Shown here: one piece after another, positions 1 through 8,482 of the stretch | How positions within the stretch are numbered: position 1 is the stretch's first letter | Layout of the letters: each line of letters starts with the position of its first letter | Assembly: GCA_045540335.1 (NCBI GenBank) | Contig: JAZQHC010000018.1 | Coordinates: 1-64,000 of the forward strand | Length of the DNA: 64,000 nucleotides | Direction: 5' to 3' | DNA from: RGIG7213 sp045540335 | GTDB taxonomy: Bacteria > Bacillota > Clostridia > Oscillospirales > CAG-272 | Notes under the pieces: generated by a model | Database searches by the model: none | What the model was told of the DNA's origin: nothing | Seen by the model: only the letters and a program-made list of their open reading frames with translations | Translations under genes and position numbers: made by a program

Positions 1-2
1 AA

Positions 3-443
3 CAACTGGCAGAAAAGTTTGGTGTATCTTCCCGAAGTGTATCTCGTTGGGAGAATGGTAATACGATGCCAGAGTTAGGTATTTTAGTTGAACTGGCTGA
101 TTACTATGAAGTTGACATCAAAGAAATCATTGATGGTGAAAGGAAAAGTGAGAATATGAAAAAAGAAGAAAAAGAGACTTTACGAAAAGTCGCAGATTAT
201 GCAAAAACTGAGAAGAAATTAGTAGTGAAACGTAGATGTATAGTAACATTCGTAGGAACATTGGTATGTGCGTTGAGCGTTATGGTTGGATATATTTTGT
301 TTCCTAAATTACCAGAAGATAGTTTTTTGAGAAGTGATGGTTTATGGTTAGGCATAGGAATTATTGGTGTGGTTCTTTTGTGGGGAATAGTAATTCGTGA
401 AAGAATTCGTGAAAATCGAAAAAATTCAATACAAGATAAGTAA
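3..443 (+). CDS. XRE-family HTH regulator with membrane tail (5' partial)
   Basis: The reading frame is open from the first bases of the window, so the N-terminus lies upstream; the first internal ATG is at 66. The visible start (QLAEKFGVSSRSVSRWENG) is the second half of a helix-turn-helix of the XRE/Cro-CI type, including the recognition-helix pattern followed by W-E-N-G. A charged linker rich in Lys and Glu follows. Then come two hydrophobic segments (VTFVGTLVCALSVMVGYILF and LGIGIIGVVLLWGIVI) and a basic tail. This HTH-linker-two-TM layout is common in small Clostridia regulators that sit at the membrane. The target is unknown. Strong hairpins follow directly downstream. Confidence 0.8.
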   Translation, partial: QLAEKFGVSSRSVSRWENGNTMPELGILVELADYYEVDIKEIIDGERKSENMKKEEKETLRKVADYAKTEKKLVVKRRCIVTFVGTLVCALSVMVGYILFPKLPEDSFLRSDGLWLGIGIIGVVLLWGIVIRERIRENRKNSIQDK

Positions 444-494
444 GGGTATTTTATATAAACTGAATTTGTTGAGAACGTGAAACTTTTAGTTTGC

Positions 495-524
495 CTGTTC
501 GATAAATTCCAATTTATCGAACAG
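495..524. other. Perfect 14-bp inverted repeat downstream of the XRE gene
   Basis: CTGTTCGATAAATT at 495-508 is the exact complement of 511-524 with a two-base gap. It lies between the XRE stop codon and the terminator at 534. It could be an operator-like palindrome or an mRNA 3' hairpin; no T-run follows it. Confidence 0.5.
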
Positions 525-533
525 AATGAACAA

Positions 534-568
534 CCCCCGACAGATATTGAAAATCTGTCGGGGGTTTT
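534..568 (+). terminator. Intrinsic terminator after the XRE gene
   Basis: The stem CCCCCGACAGAT (534-545) pairs with ATCTGTCGGGGG (553-564) and is followed by TTTTG. A very similar stem recurs near 47437. Confidence 0.75.
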
Positions 569-625
569 GTGTGCTACGGTTTAACATCCTTATGAGAAGT
601 ATGCTTTAACAGGTCGTTTTTTTGT

Positions 626-3600
626 TTAATGTACCATTTGCCAAAGTGCTGTATAATCTTCAAAGTCTATTACACTGTCTTCGTTAAGGTACGCTGCATT
701 TATTTGAATGTCAATAGTAGGATCGGATAAGTATTTTTTCAAGCGTAATATATCTTTACTGTTTACCGTGCCGTCGTTATTGACATCGCCTTTTTTACAT
801 TGAACGACTTTGAAGGTTCGCGGCGTTTTGTCGGACATATCTATTATAAAGGAAAAGCTGTATGTGCCGTCTTTATCAAGATAAACCTGATATCCATCGT
901 AACCGTGGACACTTGTATCATATTTTACGTATTCGCCGTTTACAAGCTCGTATATGCCCTCTATGGTGTAATTTTCAAAGCCGTAAACCCTTACAGCGGC
1001 ATTGTTATCACCGCCCGAAATTGTAAATTCGGAAATGCCCTTATCTGCGCGTACAGAAGGAAGGAATTGCTCGGAAATATCTTCACCGATAGATACTTCT
1101 AATTTGTACGGATCGATACATGAATCGTTTCGAACGTTCAATACGCTTGTTATGTCGGTATCATCAGGGTCGCCCCACGGCAGAAGAACTGTATTTATTA
1201 TCAATTCATCGCCTTTTTTAAGGGTTACCTTTTCAAGATCAAGTGTAAGAGCACCGTAATTCATATTTGCCAAGTAGGTATTTTTTAAAATAAAGTTACC
1301 GTCGTATTTTTCACCGTTTATCGTAATATCGGAATTTTTAACTATCAAAGCCATATTTATAACCTGCGTGCTTGTTCCTTCACGCAGATAGTAGCAGAAG
1401 AATGGTGATTCTTTACCCAGCTTTATGTAATCAACCGTATTTGTGTTATAGGTTAATGTTTTGTTTGCTACGTTGCCGTTTTCGTCAAGATAGTTTAACT
1501 GTGTATAGAAGATATGGCGGCCGTCAAATGCTACGAAAGAAAAGTCTTCTTTGAAGTTATCAAACGATATATCCTCCAAAACGGTAAGCTTAATTTGGTA
1601 GTATGTGCGGTTTTCATCTGTTTGAGGCAATTCAACGTGTTTATATTCAGCTTTAATTTTGCCATCGTCGGACAGGTATTCCATATCAATATCGGCGTAA
1701 AGAGGGCCTGCACTGTTGATATTTGCACTTTGCGATTCGGATTTATTGGTGTTGCCGTCAGAATCGGTGTAGTTTAAAAAGAATATGTGACCACCGCTGT
1801 AATGTTGCGGTTGATCTGTCCATAAAGTAGATGAAAGTGCGCGGAAGTCGGGCAATGTCCAACCGTCTTTTCCGATAACGAAATAAGGTGCAATACAGTT
1901 TGTTTCCGTAACACCTGACGAAAGGTGATAGTACGGGGCAAAAAATTGTATTGAAGATAACTGCTTAAGAGGGTATTTACCCCAATTCTGATAAAGATGA
2001 ACCACAGTAAATGCCTTTGTTTCATACGCTTTTAGGGTTAACGGGAAATATACCTCGCCGTATGCTACATCATCGGGATAATATATAGGTTCTTCTATTT
2101 CGCCCTGGAAGTTTTTACATACCTCGACGGGAATCGGTAAAAGATTTCCGCTGTTGTCGATTACTGCGCTGCATTCCAAGCTTCCGTATTCGGTACCGGA
2201 CCTTATATATATGCGCCTGTCATTATCGTCGCAGGTTATGGTTATCGGTGTTCTGAAATGATAATCCGGTCTGCCGTAATATGCGCCGTTAAAGCTTTCG
2301 CCCTTTGATGTGAAAGCGTATGCGCCGGTATATACGTCGTAACCTAAAAAGAATGCTTCATCAAACCCTTCGTTAACCGTTATATTGTCGCTTGTTAAGG
2401 GGTTGCGTTCCAAATATGCTTGTTTTATAAAATTTGTAAAATCGTGTGATGCGTCGTTATATATTCTGCTGCTTAATTTCACCTCGGAATCGGCTGCCAT
2501 GCTTGCAACGGGAAGTGATCGGCTTATAACGTAGTAGCCGTCAGTTATGGAAACCGTTATACTGCCCATATTTTCGCCTTTTGGTACAATATATCCGAAT
2601 ATGCCTGCAGACGTATCAAAAGCGGCACAAACGATATCACCGTTAACGTCTGAAACAGACGAAAAATACGATTCTCCATTACCTAAAATATACTGTGAAA
2701 CCTCTGATACGGGTATCTTCGTTTGAACGCCAACGTTGCGAATATCCGTTATGCTTTCTGTTGCTATAAAGCGAAGCTCTTCGTGCAATTTGTCAGAATA
2801 AGTATGGAATGTTCTTTCAAGCCTTACAGATGGGGCAAGGTTTTCAGCATAAACTGCTTTCATAGATGTAATAGAAATCGTTTCACCTACGGAATTTCCA
2901 CAGTCAATTCTGACGCCTTTTACATTGCCCGTGTAGTTTGGTACTGAATCAAGCGCTACCGTATATGTGTTTTGTTGCCCGGGGATTACGGCAAAAGAAA
3001 CGCATTGCGCGGCGTTAAATCCCCCGTAGGCTTCAGTATAAAAATATATTTGGCACGAGGTTGCGGTTTCTGCTTTTAACGTGATTTGTATTGCGTTATA
3101 TGTAGATGTAGAAAAACTTACGTTTTGGGTGTAACAATACGGGTCGTAAGTATTGGATACAACGTAAGATAAAGAACTGGTGCTTGAAGAAATATTGCTT
3201 ATTTCATTACCGTTCCAGCTTCTTCTTGAATTTCTTAAAATGTTGTATGCGTTCCTTGTGTTGATAGTAGGCGCACCGCTTGATATTCCTTGTCCTAAAA
3301 CGTGTACGTCGTAGTAGTAATAGCCCAATCTGAAAATATTAAAATACGTATCTGTATCTGTTGACGAGGAAAAATACGTGCCGTTTGAAGAGGAAACGAA
3401 AGCATCGTGTGTATCTGTAAAATACGTTTGACCGTTTGCGTTTTTAAAGCTTGAAACAAGCCTTTTTTCAGCGTTCAGATTATATATGGCCGAAAAATCG
3501 TTGTTTTTAATTTCAACTGCAGTTCTGTTTGCTGAAGTATATTTTACTTGAACATCGTTTTTTATTTCGTTTGCGTAGTTTATAGATGAACCCCAGCCTA

Positions 3601-3766
3601 TATCATCGCCCGTTTTGTTTAAAACGGTGTAGTTATACGTGTTAGATAACAAATTTTCTGAATCGACTGTTTGCATATCGCTTGTCGAAGCCAAGGCAGG
3701 GGCAACGATGACAGCGGATAATAAAAGTATTACCCCCGTTTTTTTGAAAATGTTAAAATATTTCAT
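626..3766 (-). CDS. Large secreted protein with C-terminal type I dockerin
   Basis: This is a 1046-aa secreted protein. The frame extends further upstream, but I choose the ATG at 3766. It gives a clean signal peptide (MKYFNIFKKTGVILLLSAVI, then an ALA-type cleavage site) and has a G-run (3771-3776) just upstream as Shine-Dalgarno. The last ~60 residues form a dockerin: a calcium loop DVNNDGTVNSKDI, a spacer helix, and a second, less canonical loop (LNEDSVIDFEDY). Dockerins bind cohesin modules on scaffoldins or at the cell surface. The ~950-residue middle is rich in Ser, Thr, Tyr and Asn and has a beta-strand character. I recognise no catalytic family in it; a carbohydrate-active or adhesive role is only an inference. 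No cohesin is visible in this window. The gene is monocistronic and its stop lies about 60 bp from the XRE terminator. Confidence 0.8.
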   Translation of the reverse strand: MKYFNIFKKTGVILLLSAVIVAPALASTSDMQTVDSENLLSNTYNYTVLNKTGDDIGWGSSINYANEIKNDVQVKYTSANRTAVEIKNNDFSAIYNLNAEKRLVSSFKNANGQTYFTDTHDAFVSSSNGTYFSSSTDTDTYFNIFRLGYYYYDVHVLGQGISSGAPTINTRNAYNILRNSRRSWNGNEISNISSSTSSLSYVVSNTYDPYCYTQNVSFSTSTYNAIQITLKAETATSCQIYFYTEAYGGFNAAQCVSFAVIPGQQNTYTVALDSVPNYTGNVKGVRIDCGNSVGETISITSMKAVYAENLAPSVRLERTFHTYSDKLHEELRFIATESITDIRNVGVQTKIPVSEVSQYILGNGESYFSSVSDVNGDIVCAAFDTSAGIFGYIVPKGENMGSITVSITDGYYVISRSLPVASMAADSEVKLSSRIYNDASHDFTNFIKQAYLERNPLTSDNITVNEGFDEAFFLGYDVYTGAYAFTSKGESFNGAYYGRPDYHFRTPITITCDDNDRRIYIRSGTEYGSLECSAVIDNSGNLLPIPVEVCKNFQGEIEEPIYYPDDVAYGEVYFPLTLKAYETKAFTVVHLYQNWGKYPLKQLSSIQFFAPYYHLSSGVTETNCIAPYFVIGKDGWTLPDFRALSSTLWTDQPQHYSGGHIFFLNYTDSDGNTNKSESQSANINSAGPLYADIDMEYLSDDGKIKAEYKHVELPQTDENRTYYQIKLTVLEDISFDNFKEDFSFVAFDGRHIFYTQLNYLDENGNVANKTLTYNTNTVDYIKLGKESPFFCYYLREGTSTQVINMALIVKNSDITINGEKYDGNFILKNTYLANMNYGALTLDLEKVTLKKGDELIINTVLLPWGDPDDTDITSVLNVRNDSCIDPYKLEVSIGEDISEQFLPSVRADKGISEFTISGGDNNAAVRVYGFENYTIEGIYELVNGEYVKYDTSVHGYDGYQVYLDKDGTYSFSFIIDMSDKTPRTFKVVQCKKGDVNNDGTVNSKDILRLKKYLSDPTIDIQINAAYLNEDSVIDFEDYTALWQMVH

Positions 3767-3960
3767 AATACCCCCCATAAAATTTTTCATTATTATAATA
3801 ATAACCGAAAAAATCAGAAATTTCAAGCGAATTGCATGGAAATCTATTTTATGCACAATAAGCGTTATTTGTTTTTGGAAATAATGTATAATAATAATTC
3901 AAAATATAACAAAAAACGGAATAAAGCAATTTGCTTTGTTACGTTTGCATAAATTGAAGT

Positions 3961-4755
3961 TTAAATACCTAATATCATTTGGGCAGATTTACCTAAAATA
4001 TCTGATTTTTCTTCGCTTGTAAGAGGAAGAGATTTTATCCTTTCGATTTCTTTTCCGGCGTTACTCCATGGACTGTCTGACCCGAAAAGTATTTTTTTAC
4101 TTGTGTGATTTTTTACTATGCGCACAAATTGCTCGTTGGGATAGTACTCTGTGCCCATCGATGTATCAAGATATATATCTGTGCCTACAAGGTATTTTTC
4201 AACATCATCCCATTGACTATGCCCGCCTAAATGTGCGGCAACGATAACGCCACCGCGCATTTCGTCTATAATTCTCCGAAACGCCCTTGGATCAGAACGG
4301 TACGGCGGCTTATACGCAGGGTCGCATCCTGCGTGAAAAAGCAGAATAAGACCTTTTGAAAGTGCATAATCGTACATTTTAAGCATATTCGGTTCATCTA
4401 CTTGAAAATTTTGATATTCCGGATGCAGTTTAATACCTTTAAGACCGAGAGAAACAATATAATCTATATCTTTTTTGTAATCCTCCGTTTGCGGATGAAG
4501 ACCGCCAAAGGATATAATGCGATCGTCTGTTGATTCTTTTGCAAAAGCGTTTATATTTTCAAATTGCGAAGGCTTCGTTACAACCGGGTGGCAAACGGAA
4601 ACGTCGATTTTCCATTCGTCCATTTTTGCTATCAACTCACCTTTTGTACCGTATGTTACGGGATTATATAAGTAGTTTATACCTTCTGCAAGCGCAGTAA
4701 TGGCGCGTTTTGCGATAGCATCAGGGAAAATGTGTGTATGAAAATCTATAATCAT
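3961..4755 (-). CDS. Amidohydrolase-2 family metal-dependent hydrolase
   Basis: This is a 264-aa TIM-barrel amidohydrolase (Amidohydro_2 type). Visible metal-site motifs are D-F-H-T-H at residues 4-8, the mid-protein HAG and AAHLGGH histidines, and the late GSDSPW aspartate. The family hydrolyses or decarboxylates cyclic or aromatic substrates; the substrate here cannot be read off. The frame is open further upstream, but the ATG at 4755 overlaps the preceding gene's stop as ATGA. That is a typical coupled start in an operon, so I prefer it. It is the last gene of the seven-gene minus-strand run that begins near 11396. Confidence 0.8.
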   Translation of the reverse strand: MIIDFHTHIFPDAIAKRAITALAEGINYLYNPVTYGTKGELIAKMDEWKIDVSVCHPVVTKPSQFENINAFAKESTDDRIISFGGLHPQTEDYKKDIDYIVSLGLKGIKLHPEYQNFQVDEPNMLKMYDYALSKGLILLFHAGCDPAYKPPYRSDPRAFRRIIDEMRGGVIVAAHLGGHSQWDDVEKYLVGTDIYLDTSMGTEYYPNEQFVRIVKNHTSKKILFGSDSPWSNAGKEIERIKSLPLTSEEKSDILGKSAQMILGI

Positions 4756-5573
4756 TTGTTTTCTATCAATGTATTCATCCAAGCAAGCGAAAGATCAAAC
4801 CATACCTCAGCTTCTTTATTTATAAACATTGTACCGTCGGGCGAGGTAAGCTTGTTCGACAAAGAAAGTCCGTGCGGACCTTTCGGGAAAATGTGCAGTT
4901 CAAACGGAACGCCGTTTTCTTTCATAGCACTTGCCATAAGAAGGGAATTTTGCACAGGAACGCAAGCATCTTCAAACGTGTGCCAGATAAATGCGGGTGA
5001 CGTTTCGTTGTGAACGTGGTTTTCTATTGAATAATATGTTGCATCTCTTTTGTTATCGCAGGCGGCAATCGTTTCTATACTGCCCCTGTGTGCGTGTACA
5101 CCGCCGGTTATTACGGGGTAGGCAAGAATAGTGCCGCATACCCTTGCATCACCTTTGGGAATGTTATATTCATTTTGCAGCAGCGGTGTGTTCCAAAATG
5201 TTCCAAGTGAAGCACAAAGGTGTGCACCTGCAGAAAAGCCGATGGCAAAAATATGGTCGCGGTCGATATTAAAACGTTCTGCGTTGTCTTTTATAAATTT
5301 TACGCTTAATGCCGCATCAACCAAAGGGCGCGGAAAAGAAGCACGTTCTTTAATGGAGTATTTTAAAACGAAGGCGTTGAAGCCGCGGCTCATATACGCA
5401 AGGGCAATAGGCTCGCCTTCACGGTCGCAACACGCTTGATATCCGCCGCCCGGCAAAACAAGTATTGCAGGGCGCGCACAATTCGTATATTCGGGCGATT
5501 GCTCATGCAAATAGCAAGTAAGATGGACAGTTTGATTGGTTTCATCGGGATAAAATACTTTTTCACAAATCAT
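4752..5573 (-). CDS. Alpha/beta-hydrolase, acetyl-esterase-like
   Basis: This is a 273-aa intracellular alpha/beta hydrolase with no signal peptide. Seen: an oxyanion-hole motif LPGGGY near residue 40, the nucleophile elbow GFSAGAH near residue 118, and a C-terminal acid/His region (TFEDACVPV, then FPKGPHGLSL). This is the layout of BD-FAE/AXE-type carbohydrate acetyl esterases and of related deacylases. Substrate specificity cannot be assigned. It starts 16 bp after the HAD phosphatase and overlaps the amidohydrolase by 4 bp. It therefore belongs to the same transcript as the AhcY and pantothenate kinase genes. Confidence 0.8.
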   Translation of the reverse strand: MICEKVFYPDETNQTVHLTCYLHEQSPEYTNCARPAILVLPGGGYQACCDREGEPIALAYMSRGFNAFVLKYSIKERASFPRPLVDAALSVKFIKDNAERFNIDRDHIFAIGFSAGAHLCASLGTFWNTPLLQNEYNIPKGDARVCGTILAYPVITGGVHAHRGSIETIAACDNKRDATYYSIENHVHNETSPAFIWHTFEDACVPVQNSLLMASAMKENGVPFELHIFPKGPHGLSLSNKLTSPDGTMFINKEAEVWFDLSLAWMNTLIENK

Positions 5574-5589
5574 TTTTGGTACCTCTGTT

Positions 5590-6387
5590 TCAAAATATAT
5601 CTTGATCTACTTCTAAAAGCGATGGGTATATAAAATCGGGCTTTGATTCTTTCGGTGCGTTTTCTGCCTCTTGCAAGGTTGCTTCACCCGTTAAAACTAA
5701 TGTTGACGTTATTCCGTGGGATGCGCCCATCGCAATGTCGGTATAAAGCCTGTCGCCAAATATGCACATGCGTGATTTTTCGGTTTTTGTTATTTGGCAT
5801 ATCATATCAACCGTTTCTTTATGCGGCTTGCCGAAATATTTCGGCACTACCCCTGTAGATGCGGTAACTGCCGCACAAATAGCGCCGCTGTCGGGAATAT
5901 ATCCGCCAATAACGGGGCAATTAAAATCGGGGTGCGTTGAAAGAAATTCAGCACCGTTTCTTATAAAAGTGCACGCATTACTTAATTTTTCATACGTTAA
6001 GGTCTTATCAAAGCTTACAACCACTATGTCAGCATTTTCATTGCCGCCGCAAAGAGGGATGCCGTACTGCCTGAAAGATTCTTCAAGGGCGGGTGTGCCG
6101 ACAAGGTAAACCGTTTTGCCTTGTCTGTTCAAAAGCAGGTAGCTTGCGCAAACATCACCGGATGATAATATTTCATCTTTTGTAACCTCAAAGCCCATTC
6201 TGTTAAGCTTGTCTATGTAAACGGAAACATTTGTTGAAGCATTGTTTGTGAAAAACAATACGCGCTTGCCCGCTTTCCGCAGTTTGTGTATAAAATCAAC
6301 AGCGAAAGGAAATGGGGTATTTTCCATATAGACTGTTCCGTCCATATCGAAAACGTACAAGTCTTTATTTTTCAGTATTTCATTCAT
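5590..6387 (-). CDS. HAD-IIA family phosphatase (NagD-like)
   Basis: This is a 265-aa HAD-superfamily phosphatase. Motif I is FDMDGT at residues 13-18, motif II is FFTNNAS near residue 46, and motif III/IV includes PHKETVD and FGDRLYTD. The cap of about 100 residues between motifs II and III places it in subclass IIA with NagD, AraL and 4-nitrophenylphosphatases. These enzymes dephosphorylate small sugar or nucleotide phosphates, often as housecleaning. The start overlaps the pantothenate kinase 3' end by 8 bp, so translation is probably coupled. The substrate is unknown. Confidence 0.85.
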   Translation of the reverse strand: MNEILKNKDLYVFDMDGTVYMENTPFPFAVDFIHKLRKAGKRVLFFTNNASTNVSVYIDKLNRMGFEVTKDEILSSGDVCASYLLLNRQGKTVYLVGTPALEESFRQYGIPLCGGNENADIVVVSFDKTLTYEKLSNACTFIRNGAEFLSTHPDFNCPVIGGYIPDSGAICAAVTASTGVVPKYFGKPHKETVDMICQITKTEKSRMCIFGDRLYTDIAMGASHGITSTLVLTGEATLQEAENAPKESKPDFIYPSLLEVDQDIF

Positions 6388-7219
6388 TTGGGGTACCTTC
6401 CAGAAGCGCTGTACCTATAACGGTTCCGTATTGTGAATTTTCAGGTATTATAAAGTTTACCCCGAACATACTTGAAAGTGCGTTGAAAATGCTTATAGAT
6501 TGCGGGATCCTGGTCATATGGCCGGTTAATACAATGTCGTTTATGCCGTGTGTTCTTGCGGCGAATATGCTCATCATGCCTGCGGTTTCAAATATCAAGT
6601 TAATAAGGCCGAGGGCGATATCGCCTTTTGTTGCCAGATCGCTTAACTTACCGAAGTTTGCCGCCGTCATCGTTTCGGAAAGACCGATATCCTTTTCTGT
6701 CATATCCTTTATTCGCAGATCGACGTGCTCGATATTACCTTCGGCGGCAAGCTTTACGATGGATTCTATACTGTCAACGCCAAGCATTTTTTTCGCCAAG
6801 CCGGATAAAGTACCGCCGCCAACGCCCGTACCGCCAAGATATTCAAAGTTGTATTTGTTATCTGTTAACGTGGCGTGTGTAATTGAAGTACCTGTACCCA
6901 TACTTACGATAATGGCATCTTTCAAGCCGGAAAGATACAGCCCGCCAAGCCCTACGCTTTCAAATTCGGGAACGTGGCGGCATTCAAGCCCGTATATCGG
7001 CTTTGAAACGAAAGACGAGCCAACCCCCGTTATCATAACGCGTTCTACGTCGGAAAGTTCTAACCCGTTTATCTGCGTGAATTTTCCGAAAGCACCGTAA
7101 ACAGATGTTATAGGGTCTGTTGCTTTTACGCACATTGGCATTATTAAATTTTTGTTTTCGTCAAAACCGACTATTTTCGTGGTGCTTCCGCCCACGTCTA
7201 TACCTATAACGACACTCAT
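6380..7219 (-). CDS. coaW: Type II pantothenate kinase
   Basis: This 279-aa protein has the ASKHA-fold phosphate-1 loop IGIDVGGSTTK at residues 5-15, a central MGTGTSITHA segment and a glycine-rich YLGGTGVGGGTLSGLA segment. It ends with NSQYGTVIGTALLEG. This set is typical of type II (eukaryotic/staphylococcal-like) pantothenate kinases, which phosphorylate pantothenate in the first step of coenzyme A synthesis. Length fits the family. It sits between AhcY (15 bp gap) and the HAD phosphatase (8 bp overlap). The symbol coaW is by analogy with Staphylococcus and is moderately sure. Another sugar/acyl-type ASKHA kinase is less likely, given the GGTGVGGGTLSGL motif. Confidence 0.8.
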   Translation of the reverse strand: MSVVIGIDVGGSTTKIVGFDENKNLIMPMCVKATDPITSVYGAFGKFTQINGLELSDVERVMITGVGSSFVSKPIYGLECRHVPEFESVGLGGLYLSGLKDAIIVSMGTGTSITHATLTDNKYNFEYLGGTGVGGGTLSGLAKKMLGVDSIESIVKLAAEGNIEHVDLRIKDMTEKDIGLSETMTAANFGKLSDLATKGDIALGLINLIFETAGMMSIFAARTHGINDIVLTGHMTRIPQSISIFNALSSMFGVNFIIPENSQYGTVIGTALLEGTPNE

Positions 7220-7234
7220 AAATAAAGAATCTCC

Positions 7235-8470
7235 TTATGCGTTCAAATATTTTTCTTGCTTTTCGGAAAGAACATCTATTTCCGTATTGCAAGATTTAAG
7301 CTTTGCCTGCGCAACGTATTTATCTATTTCGCAAGGAACGCTGTATAATTTGTTTTCCATTTCTTTTCCGTGTTTGGCAAGGTATTCAAGCCCCTTTGCC
7401 TGAATCGCAAAAGACATATCCATTATTTCAGCCGGGTGACCGTTGCCTGCTGCGAGATTTACCAATCTTCCTTCTGCAAGCAGGTTTATAATTCTGCCGT
7501 CGGGCATTTGATATCCCGTTATATTAGGCTTTCTTTCCCAAATCCTTACGGCCTTTTCAGCCAATGCTATCTTATCTATTTCAACGTCAAAATGGCCCGA
7601 GTTTGCAAGAAGAACACCGTCTTTCATAACATCTATGTGCTCGCCCCTGATAACGTCGCAGCAGCCCGTAAGCGTTACGAATATATCACCAAGCGGCGCT
7701 GCTTGTGCCATGGGCATAACGGAAAAACCATCCATCTTTGCTTCAATTGCTTTTACAGGGTCGATTTCGGTAACTATAACAAGTGCACCCATGCCCTTTG
7801 CACGCATGGCAAAGCCCTTGCCGCACCAACCGTAGCCGCCTACGACTACCGTTTTGCCTGCAATAACGAGGTTGGTGGTGTTCATTATTCCGTCAAGCGT
7901 GGATTGCCCCGTTCCATATCGGTTATCAAACAAATGCTTGCAGTCGGCATCGTTTACGTTTATCATTGTGTAATTTAACTCGCCGCGTGCCTGGCGTGAT
8001 TTCAAACGGTGGATGCCCGTGGTGGTTTCTTCACAGCCGCCTATAAGATTGCACCCGTATGAGGCGCATTTTCCGTGAAGAAGGTTTATAAAATCACCGC
8101 CGTCGTCTATTATAAGGTGCGGGCAGAATGAAAGCGTTTTTTCAAGATGCTTTTCGTATCCTTCGGCATCAACGCCGTGTATCGCGTTTACTTCAAACCC
8201 TTCGTGAACCAAGGCGGCAGCAACGTCATCCTGCGTAGAAAGGGGATTGCAGCCCGTTACAAAAACCTCTGCACCGCCTGCCCTTAATACGGTTGCCAAA
8301 TATGCCGTTTTTGCTTCCAAATGGATAGACATTGATATTTTCAAGCCCTTAAAAGGCTGATTTTTGATAAAATCTTCTTTAATATGGTTAAGAATGGGCA
8401 TATACGAAGCAACCCATTCTATTTTATTTTTTCCCGATTGATAAAGGTTTATATCTTTAATACCACTCAT
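7235..8470 (-). CDS. ahcY: S-adenosylhomocysteinase
   Basis: This 411-aa cytosolic enzyme reversibly splits S-adenosylhomocysteine into adenosine and homocysteine. Seen: the substrate region with SIHLEAKTA and NPLSTQDDVAAAL, the DDGGD motif, NRYGTGQSTLDG ahead of the Rossmann domain, and the NAD-binding glycine run VVGGYGWCGKG. A C-terminal NSGHFDVEID motif is also present. Its length matches the short prokaryotic form that lacks the ~40-residue insertion of the eukaryotic type. The operon location is unusual: it lies directly downstream (12 bp) of a BrxC/BrxD-type ATPase rather than with methionine-cycle genes. Confidence 0.93.
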   Translation of the reverse strand: MSGIKDINLYQSGKNKIEWVASYMPILNHIKEDFIKNQPFKGLKISMSIHLEAKTAYLATVLRAGGAEVFVTGCNPLSTQDDVAAALVHEGFEVNAIHGVDAEGYEKHLEKTLSFCPHLIIDDGGDFINLLHGKCASYGCNLIGGCEETTTGIHRLKSRQARGELNYTMINVNDADCKHLFDNRYGTGQSTLDGIMNTTNLVIAGKTVVVGGYGWCGKGFAMRAKGMGALVIVTEIDPVKAIEAKMDGFSVMPMAQAAPLGDIFVTLTGCCDVIRGEHIDVMKDGVLLANSGHFDVEIDKIALAEKAVRIWERKPNITGYQMPDGRIINLLAEGRLVNLAAGNGHPAEIMDMSFAIQAKGLEYLAKHGKEMENKLYSVPCEIDKYVAQAKLKSCNTEIDVLSEKQEKYLNA

Positions 8471-8482
8471 TTTTTTACCCTC

